Below are positions 56,909 through 64,000 of a stretch of 64,000 nt of DNA, in pieces (within the stretch, counting starts at the first letter, position 1; every line of letters starts with the position of its first letter). The stretch lies in the NCBI GenBank assembly GCA_037447655.1, contig JBBHKE010000620.1:124001-188000 (forward strand), in the 5' to 3' direction. The stretch comes from Zygnema cylindricum. Lineage: Eukaryota; Streptophyta; Zygnematophyceae; Zygnematales; Zygnemataceae. Below the pieces are notes generated by a model. It was not told where the DNA came from. It saw only the letters and a program-made list of their open reading frames with translations, and ran no database searches. Made by a program: the position numbers and the translations under genes.

Positions 56909-57921
56909 TCATCTCTCTTCACTCCCCTCAAACACTCTCTTCAAATCCATGGGAGTAGTACATCCATTTGCTTTTTCCATCTGAAAATTTTCTAGCATAT
57001 TACCGATTACTTCTTTCTGTGTGAGTCTTATAATCTTAATCCCTCTATCTCTCTCCATTTGAATTCCCAAAATGTACTTCGCTTCGCCAAGATCTTTCAT
57101 ATCAAAACGGCTTCTAAGATCCTGTTTTAGTTTGTTAATTTTATCTAAGGACTTGCTTAAGACCAACAAATCTTCCACATAAATAGCAATAAATATCACT
57201 CCATTCTCATCCTCAAATAAATATATAGAGTGTTCTGAACTAATTATGATATACCCCAAACCAGTCAAAAATTCGTCCAATTTTATATTCCATTGTCGCG
57301 GGGATTGCTTAAGCTGATAGAGTGATTTTATCAATTTCCAAGCTTGCTTTCTTCCCCACTTTCCACGAATCCTTCCAGTTGCCTCATGTAAATTTATTCT
57401 TCTAACTCTCCGTGCAAAAAGGCCGTTTTAATATCCATCTGGTGTATTTCCATATCCTCTGCTGCGACTAAACATAAAAAGATTCTAACAGAATGAAATC
57501 TGACTACAGGTGCAAAGGTTTCTTCGTAGTCTATCCCCTCTTTCTGAGTATACCCATTTGCAACTAACCTAGCTTTGTACCTTTCAATGGTATTATCCGA
57601 GTTTAATTTGAGTTTAAAAACCCACTTACATTGGATCGGTTTTCGGTCCGGTGGACAATTTACCAACTCCCATGTATTGGCTTCCATGATGGAGGCCATT
57701 TCTTCATTTATAGCAGTGATCCACAGGCTACTTTCTAGGGTGTTTATGGCCTCTAAGTATGTTTGAGGTTCATTTGGGTGAGACATATTTGTGAGTTGGT
57801 TATTTACTTGTCTTTCTTCAAGTCGTTTGCTACTTCTTCTTCTCCCTTCAAAATCGGACGTCGGTATAGAAGGCATCCTTTGGTTTCGTTTAGGAAGATT
57901 TTTAGCTTCCCTATCTTCCAA
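56909..57921 (-). pseudogene. Copia reverse transcriptase
   Basis: 57921-57394 is a 175-codon open frame: [56 protein letters not shown]. After a gap, 57334-56909: YQLKQSPRQWNIKLDEFLTG and IYVEDLLVLSKS, where the catalytic Y-V-D-D reads Y-V-E-D. Then MKDLGEAKYILGIQMERDRG. Confidence 0.9.
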
Positions 57922-57954
57922 TTCCGGTGTCTCATCAAGATCCTTATTGGTTTC

Positions 57955-58860
57955 TTATTCGTATTGTGGCATTGCCTCGGATGTTGTCCTTTTCTCCTTC
58001 TCCTTTAGTAGATTTGCAGATTTTTCTTTTTCTCCATCTTCCTTCTCTTCAAAGTCAAAGTCAAAAAACTGATCCGTTTCAAATCTGATTATGACTTCCT
58101 TATTATATTTGAATGGATCAATGGACTTCTCTTCATTCATCATCACTATGTGTTTTACCAAAATTACATCTCTCTTTTTCAAGTCATACACCTGGTATCC
58201 TTTTGTGATTTGATTATATCCGACAAAATATCTTGGTTTCCCTCTTCCCTCTAACTTCCATTTAGTCTTATCGGAATCCAAACTGTAGACTTGACTTCCG
58301 AACACTCTTAAACTAGACAAATCAAGCTTTCTTCCTGTCCACCTCTCATACAAAGTTTCCTCCTTATTTGCTAAAGTAAGGACTCTATTTTTGATGAAAT
58401 TAGTATAGTTTATAGACTCTGCCCAAAATTGCAACCCTATCTTCTTATCAGTTTACATACTTCAAGACATATCTCCTAAAGTTCTATTCACTCTTTTTGC
58501 TACTCCATTTTGTTTCGGATTACAGGGAACAGTTTTCTCATGATAAATTCCTTCTTGAAGATATTCTTCAAATTCCCTTGAGGTGTATTCTTTCCCATTA
58601 TCACTTCTCATCTCATTTATTGAGGTTTCATGTAGTTTTTAACTCCATACTTTAAACTCTTTGAAACATCTTAATACCTCTGACTTATGTCTGAGAAAGT
58701 ATACCTTCGTGTATCTAGACCAATCACCTATGATGGTTAACATCCATCCCTTCCCCCCATGTGAAGCATACCTAGCTGGTCCCCAAACATCAATGTGAAT
58801 TAGATCTAATACTTTCTCTCTCCTAAATGTGGTTACCTTTGGAAATCGAAGTCTATGAAT
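57955..58860 (-). pseudogene. Copia integrase
   Basis: Core HIDVWGPARY (first Asp kept) and MRSDNGKEYTSREF (second Asp), but the V-A-E motif reads GVAKRVNRTL, so the catalytic Glu is Lys. The C-terminal part is a 159-codon frame (58434-57955): TLYERWTGRKLDLSSLRVFG and YFVGYNQITKGYQVYDLKK. Confidence 0.88.
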
Positions 58861-58866
58861 TTTCCC

Positions 58867-59400
58867 TTAGGCACATCCACTACAATCATCAAAGGACTCA
58901 TCATCCTGAAAAGTAATACCCTCCACTATTCTTTTTTTTTTCATTTTCTTTAATCTATCTAGATGCACATGCCCCAATCTTTTGTGCCAAAGCATCATTT
59001 CACTTGCACACGAGTAGAGAACACTGTTTTCATTGCAAAGAACAATTATGAACATCCCTTGATTGCCCTTCTTAGCTATGAAATAAACCTCATTATCAAA
59101 GCTTGCTGTGAAGATTCCTTTCCTAGTTCCTGTTTCAAACTCATTTTCATCTAGGACAGCTGTTGAGACTAGGTTCTTCCTAAGCTGTGGAATGTAAAGA
59201 AGGTGTGAGAGTGTTACAATTGAGGCCTTTCCATCAACTAAAACCTTCAAGTCAACAGTTCCAACAAGACTTGTGGTGTTACCCTACCATCTCCGTACTC
59301 TATTTGAACTGTTCGGATCTTTCTCACTTTAGTGAACCACCTCTTATCTTTACACATATGCATTGAGGCCCCTGAGTCTAATATCCACCCATCCTCAGGT
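58867..59400 (-). pseudogene. Copia protease end and GAG-pre-integrase
   Basis: Protease GWILDSGASMHMC region at about 59390-59340 (active-site D-S-G-A recognisable), then LLYIPQLRKNLVSTAVLDEN and the zinc domain MLWHKRLGHVHLDRLKKMKK ending DDCSGCA. Confidence 0.85.
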
Positions 59401-59592
59401 AGATCCCTCATCCTCTGAAAGCACACTTTTGTCTCCGTGGAATGTCGACATGCTTTTCAATGGTTTTTGGATTATGAAGAAGCTCGTCAAGCTCCGCGTC
59501 CTGTTCGGTTTCTTCGTCCTCTTCCTCATCATGAACTTGAGTCAGGAAAGCCTTTTTGTTTTCTCCATCCTTTGAGGTTTGTTGTCCATCTT

Positions 59593-60345
59593 TCAGTCGA
59601 AGATATGCAAGTTTGACACAATCTGCAATATAGTGTCCCGGTTTCTTGCAGAATTGTCATAATCCTCATTGAGAAGTTCCGCTCCCTTGTCTATTAAATC
59701 TGCCACCTCCTTATCCTCTTCCACCAAAGTTTCGATAGGGATCTTTCCGTCTCTCCTCATCACGCTTCCGCCAATCAGCTCTTGCAGACAATTCTTGAAC
59801 ACTTGTTCTCCCTCTCCTAAGCTCTATGGTGCTTTCTTTCACTAAAATCATTCCCACTGTGTCATCCCAATTCCAATTACTATCTCCTATGTCCTGCAAT
59901 CGGTTAATGATATTCTCATACTTTTCATTAATGTAGTTTCATCATTAATGTATTCACTCTTTCTCTCTCAGACCATAAGTTAGTTGCACTCTCTAGCTCT
60001 CAAAACAATGCTCCTAAATCATTGCAATAATTATTCATGCTTCCTCCCTTATAAGTATAAACTGCAATCCTATTTTCAGCCAACTGTTGTTGCTGCAATG
60101 ATCCACTCTTATATTTGTTAACTAGTGATATCCAAATGTGAGATGAATATTTGACAGGCATAAGGGGAATGGCAATGCCCTTTGCTACACTTTTAAGAAT
60201 TAAGAGCTTAGCAACCTTTTTCTTTGTAGTTCCACTTTTATTACTCTGATTTGTCGGTTTGAACCCTTGTCAACGTTGCTAGTGGTTGTTGTTCTACAAC
60301 CACCGGTGCAGGTGGAGGAGCAGCAGTAGTAGTAGAAGTAGACAT
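59593..60345 (-). pseudogene. Copia gag
   Basis: The ATG at 60345 opens MSTSTTTAAPPPAPVVVEQQ; a stop follows after about 34 codons. Later parts include WNWDDTVGMILVKESTIELR and RADWRKRDEERRKDPY, and a damaged zinc knuckle lies near 59650-59620 (CKKPGHYIADCVK-like). Confidence 0.75.
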
Positions 60346-60606
60346 GATACACTCTCAGAAGCTATCAAGAATCCTACCAAACAGCTGGTCTTAAGTGATC
60401 ACCAATTCTTATACAAGCATCCAATTCTCACAAAACTCTATCAGAATATAGAGTAACAAAAAATATTGTCCCTCCAAACCTAGGTGGAGGTGGGCATCGA
60501 ATTTGTCTAGACATTATGCCCCATAGATGCTTCTCAAATAGTTCTCCCTCCATCATAATTTCCCAATACAAAAAGTCTAATCCATGAAATATGGGCACCC
60601 TAGAGA

Positions 60607-60622
60607 GTGGGCCCATAACCCA
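60607..60622 (-). other. Primer-binding site, anticodon region of tRNA-iMet
   Basis: On the minus strand TGGGTTATGGGCCCAC, a 16-nt exact complement of the plant tRNA-iMet anticodon arm. Longest match of the four in this window. Confidence 0.82.
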
Positions 60623-60734
60623 AAATTTTGTGGTCTCCATTGACCCACAGAATGAGCAACCTATGTAAAGCCTCTAGGATAATATTTTCCACTTCCACTT
60701 TCCCACTAAATAAGCGCCACCCAGGCACAAAAAT

Positions 60735-61771
60735 TGCAATTCTGTGTCCTCCATTAGACTACAAAATAGAAGAAGCCTCTAGATAATTATTAGCTAACCC
60801 ACTTTCAATGGCAACCACTGCTACCCTAGCAGACAAGCAGACAATGTGACTACACCCCTATGTAGTCAGGACTCCATAGAGTTGGTATGAAAAATAATCT
60901 CTAAAAACGCCCAACCATGCGATAAGTTATGAGGCAGTAAAAATGCCAATTTGTACAAACTCTCAAAGAGAGAGGTGACAACCTACCAAAATTTTCTAAG
61001 TCCTGATTCCCTCAAATAACTCTTAACTACTGAAGTACGGACCAATCAAAATACTGTACTGTAATAAAAAGTACAGCTTCCGGTGTACCTTTTGTACGGC
61101 CTATGTACGACAAAGTTATTAAGCAGACGCGTGTCCACTTTTCATTCATCCGTACGTTCCTTGGAATTCACGCGACCAAATGTTATCTTTGCACGTGGCA
61201 CTAAGTCATGCCGCGTCACTAAACGCCAAAGTGACCATTCCATGATCCTGACGATGATGTGCGCCGTCGGATATGAACCATAACGCAATCTCAGCCATCA
61301 TAAATACTTGTGTGATATTCGTTTCGCTGTCGAAACAAAATGCGTGGTATCCGTTTCAAAATAGTATCGTATTTCATACTTTTACAAAACTGTATCTATG
61401 CATGCCGTATAAAGTTTTGGTTAAATGATTTCGTTCACTCCTGAATAAATATATATTTATCATACCCTATAGCTTTTAGCATTGGCCCTAGTCTAATAGG
61501 ATAAAGCTGACAGTTACCAGTTAACCTGACGAACGGCAGGTACCAGGATCAAGTCTTGGGTCCGTCAGGTATATGTTTAGTAACCAACTAAAAATAACTG
61601 CATGTTAACTAAGGCACCCATTGTTCAACGGCCCTCTTTATCCTTCTGTGACTACAACAAGTATGGGGGCTAGAGAGAAGAGGTGGAGGCACGCTGTCCG
61701 TACTTTTCTTTTCCTTTTATACCAACATATTTATACCTAGAAAATACTCTAGAAATCTATTAATTTCAACA
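60735..61771 (-). repeat. 3' LTR of the copia element at the window's right edge
   Basis: On the minus strand it starts TGTTGAAATTAATAG after polypurine AAAATAAGGGGAG (61784-61772). It holds a tRNA-like unit on the plus strand (about 61485-61570; box A-like GTCTAATAGGATAAAGC, box B-like AGGATCAAGTCTTGG), a G-box (61191-61199), and an end region (TCCTCCATTAGACTAC) resembling other LTR ends here. It abuts the truncated 5' LTR of the previous element. Confidence 0.75.
61485..61570 (+). other. tRNA-like unit, antisense to its LTR
   Basis: A region resembling tRNA or a SINE head, GTCTAATAGGATAAAGCTGA, then GGTACCAGGATCAAGTCTTG. It lies about 200 bp from the LTR start. Weaker than the 49 kb copy. 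Confidence 0.45.
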
Positions 61772-61784
61772 CTCCCCTTATTTT

Positions 61785-62514
61785 CTAGTCAAATTTTAAC
61801 TTCAGTTTTAGTCCACACTTTTCTCTACTATATTTCAATTTAGGAGAGGGCACTTGTTTTGTCATCATATCAGCCACCATTTCCTCATCAGATTTATATA
61901 CAAGATTCACAATCTTATTCTCAACTTTTTCCCTCACAAAAGTCAATCTTATGTCCATATGTTTAGCTTTAAAATGATGTTTTAGATTAGTTGTGATTGC
62001 AATGGCAGCTTGATTGTCACAAAACACTTCCTGTACTCCATCCTTCATATACCCCAGTTCTTGCAACAAGGACCTGACCAACATATATTCTTTCACAGCA
62101 GAACAAGAGGCCATGTACTTAGCCTCTATAGTAGACTGAGCCACCACCTTTTGTTGCTTACTGCTCCAATAGCAAGCACCTTCCCCCACATACAACACAT
62201 ACCCAGAAGTGCATCTTCTCATTGGTGCGTCCCCATAACTGGCATCACTCCAAGTAGTGATGTCAGTGTGCTCCCCTCCCAAATGCAACCATAACTCTCT
62301 AGTTCCCACCAGATATCTCATAACTCTCTTAGGAAACCTCCCAATCTCTCTCTCTAGGATCATTAAGACTCCTACTGAGTACTTCAACTGCTGCGGATAT
62401 GTCCGGCTTGGTACAGTTAATAAAATAGATTAAGCTTCCTAAGACCTGTCTATAAGGGATAGACTTCATAAACTCTCTCTCCTCTGAAATCAATTGATCG
62501 TCTAAGATCATCAC
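61785..62514 (-). pseudogene. Copia RNase H
   Basis: 62387-61785 is a 200-codon open frame: VMRYLVGTRELWLHLGGEHT, WSDASYGDAPMRRCTSGYVL, WSSKQQKVVAQSTIEAKYMA, FCDNQAAIAITTNLKHHFKA and a C-terminus VADMMTKQVPSPKLKYSREK. The catalytic Asp, Glu and Asp positions are readable. The preceding connection part (62514-62329) is in another frame. Confidence 0.9.
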
Positions 62515-62524
62515 TCCTCCTACA

Positions 62525-63342
62525 CTCCCATCACTTCATTTTTTCATGTCCATGGGAGTGGTACAACTATTAGCCTTTTCCATTTGGAATTTCTCAAACA
62601 TGTTTCCTATTGCTTCTTCCTGAGTAAGTTTGATAATCTTTTTCCCCCTATCTCTCTCCATTTGGATCCCCAAAATATATTTTGCCTCACGTTAATCCTT
62701 CATATCAAATCTGCTTCTAAGATCTTTCTTTAGCCTATTAATCTTTGCGAAAGACTTACTCAACACAAGCAGATCATCCACATAAATTGCAATAAAAATG
62801 ACACCATTCTCATCTTCAAACATATAGATAGAAAGGTCAGAGTTGATCCGGATATATCCCAGACCGGTAAGAAACTCATCTAGTTTCTTGTTCCACTGTT
62901 GGGGAGCCTTCTTAAGTCCAAACAAGGACTTTATGAGCTTGCAAACTTTGCTCTCTTCCCCATTCTCCACGAATCCCTCTTGTTGCCGCATGAAGATTTC
63001 TTCCTCTAACTCACCATAGAGAAATGCGGTCTTAATATCCATCTGATGAATTTCCATGTCTTCGCTGCTGCTAGATTGAGGAGAATCCTTACTAATGGGA
63101 ATCGAACAACTGGAGCAAAAGTCTCCTCATAGTCAATCACCTCTTTTTGGGTGAACCCTTTTGCTACCAAACGAGCCTTATATCTCTCAATAGTATTATC
63201 TTGGTTCAGTTTTAGTTTAAACACCCATTTACAGCCGATAGTTTTTTTGTCAAGAGGACAATCCGCTAGTTCCCTAGTATTTGCTTCCATGATAGAGGCA
63301 ATCTCATCATTTATGGCTCTAATCCATTTGTCTTTCTCCTGA
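62525..63342 (-). pseudogene. Copia reverse transcriptase
   Basis: 63290-63006: [40 protein letters not shown]. 63057-62692: [40 protein letters not shown] and YVDD in IAIYVDDLLVLSK, then a stop at MKD (62692) and YILGIQMERDRGKKI. One frame shift and two or three stops only. Confidence 0.9.
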
Positions 63343-63602
63343 CTGTTTACTGCCTCCTAGTTTGACTGAGGCTCAGTTGGGTGAGATAGCTTAGTTACCT
63401 TGTGAGCCACTTTTTTTTCCTGAAACCTTTTGTTGCTCCTTCTCCCCCCCTCAAACTCCGAGGCTGGGATGGAGGGAAGTCTTGGATTTCTCCTTACTAC
63501 ATCATCAACTCCCCTATCCATGGAAGCCGGTTCCGGTCCCTCCTCTTATGCCTCCTCGAAGTCCATAGGAATATGTGACGTTTCTGGTGGATTGCCTGTG
63601 TC

Positions 63603-63962
63603 TTAGATCTCCCCTGAATCTGCAATCCGTGTTTCACTCATGTCTTTTTCGGGAAGGATGGAGTCCTCCTCATTTTCGGACTCAAATCTGATTGTTATCT
63701 TTGAAGTATATTTTAAAGGGTCAAATGATTTTCCTTCATCCATGACAACTAGGTGTTTGACCAGAATGATATCTCTCTTTGCTAAGTCATAGACTCTATT
63801 TCCCTTGACATCCTCATCATATCCTACAAAGTATCCGGGTTTTCCTTTAGCATCTAGTTTCCAGTATTTCGTATCCGTGTCAAGACAATAAACTTGGCTA
63901 CCAAATACTTTAAGGTGAGAGATATCCAGTTTCCTTCCAACCCATCTCTCATAAGGTGTCAT
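63603..63962 (-). pseudogene. Copia integrase C-terminal part
   Basis: MTPYERWVGRKLDISHLKVF, YCLDTDTKYWKLDAKGKPGY, FVGYDEDVKGNRVYDLAKRD, then an acidic linker. This is the C-terminal segment that follows the DDE core in copia integrase; the core is outside the window. Confidence 0.88.
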
Positions 63963-64000
63963 ACCTTTGACTGCTAAGGTAAGGAATCTATTCTTAATGT

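Larger units (their letters stand above)
55341..60733 (-). mobile_element. Copia element on the minus strand
   Basis: From right to left: 5' LTR end (about 60733-60623, truncated), primer site (60622-60607), gag (60345 to ~59600), protease/GAG-pre-integrase (59400-58867), integrase (58860-57955), RT (57921-56909), RNase H (56905-56187), polypurine tract (56182-56174) and 3' LTR (56173 to ~55341). All domains are present in copia order with scattered stops and shifts. Head-to-head with the preceding plus-strand element. Confidence 0.9.
61772..64000 (-). mobile_element. Copia element, best preserved pol, runs off the window
   Basis: RNase H and end of pol (62514-61785), RT (63342-62525) and integrase C-terminus (63962-63603). 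Few lesions compared with its neighbours. The remaining integrase, protease, gag and 5' LTR lie beyond 64000. Confidence 0.9.

Overview
This is nuclear DNA of a plant-type eukaryote with large, repeat-filled introns. The evidence is a ten-exon LRR-extensin-like cell-wall gene, plus initiator-tRNA-primed copia elements and a Ty3/gypsy element. There are no operons, Shine-Dalgarno sites or CRISPR arrays. The mix (one LRR per 72-nt exon, an EGF-like module, and copia elements primed by the 5' half of tRNA-iMet) suggests a streptophyte outside the flowering plants, such as an alga, bryophyte or lycophyte. That placement is inference.

1-9.7 kb: the window opens inside the 3' part of a decayed paralogue of the LRR-extensin-like gene (exon remnants at 15-86, 1534-1807 and 2158-2402). 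Its 3' flank follows, then a minus-strand copia fragment (5.36-6.64 kb), a third partial copy of the same flank (6.67-8.11 kb), a copia gag-integrase fragment (8.15-9.12 kb) and a 600-bp polypyrimidine tract. 9.7-12.35 kb is intergenic and holds a nested inverted-repeat structure.

12.36-26.44 kb: the one gene that reads as intact on the plus strand. I assembled ten exons by splice sites and phase: signal peptide, LRR N-terminal cap, six LRR exons of exactly 72 nt (all phase 2), a Cys-rich EGF-like exon and a proline-rich exon. All phases agree and the joined frame is 1266 nt (421 aa). Its introns hold a 75-bp tandem repeat, a ~45-bp minisatellite, polypurine tracts and two dead copia fragments. 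The gene's 3' third and its flank (23.1-29.2 kb) are the duplicate of 1-5.3 kb.

29.5-44 kb: a copia gag with a near-canonical 3'-end tRNA primer site (29.69 kb), a gypsy LTR-like repeat, a deleted copia element with both LTRs partly present (31.4-35.9 kb), a dead gypsy element that ends in a PHD-finger-like module (36.4-40.1 kb), and a CENP-B/pogo-like DDE transposase relic (40.8-43.1 kb).

44-64 kb: a pile-up of related copia elements, two on plus (44.2-49.0 and 49.06-55.34 kb) and two on minus (55.34-60.7 and 60.7-64 kb, running off the window). Two solo LTRs of one further family are nested in the two plus-strand elements, each with target-site duplications.

Most notable: (i) the LRR-extensin-like gene built of single-repeat exons; (ii) copia primer sites complementary to the anticodon region of tRNA-iMet; (iii) an antisense tRNA-like Pol III box A/box B module at a conserved place in U3 of several copia LTRs; (iv) a PHD-like finger at the end of a gypsy polyprotein.
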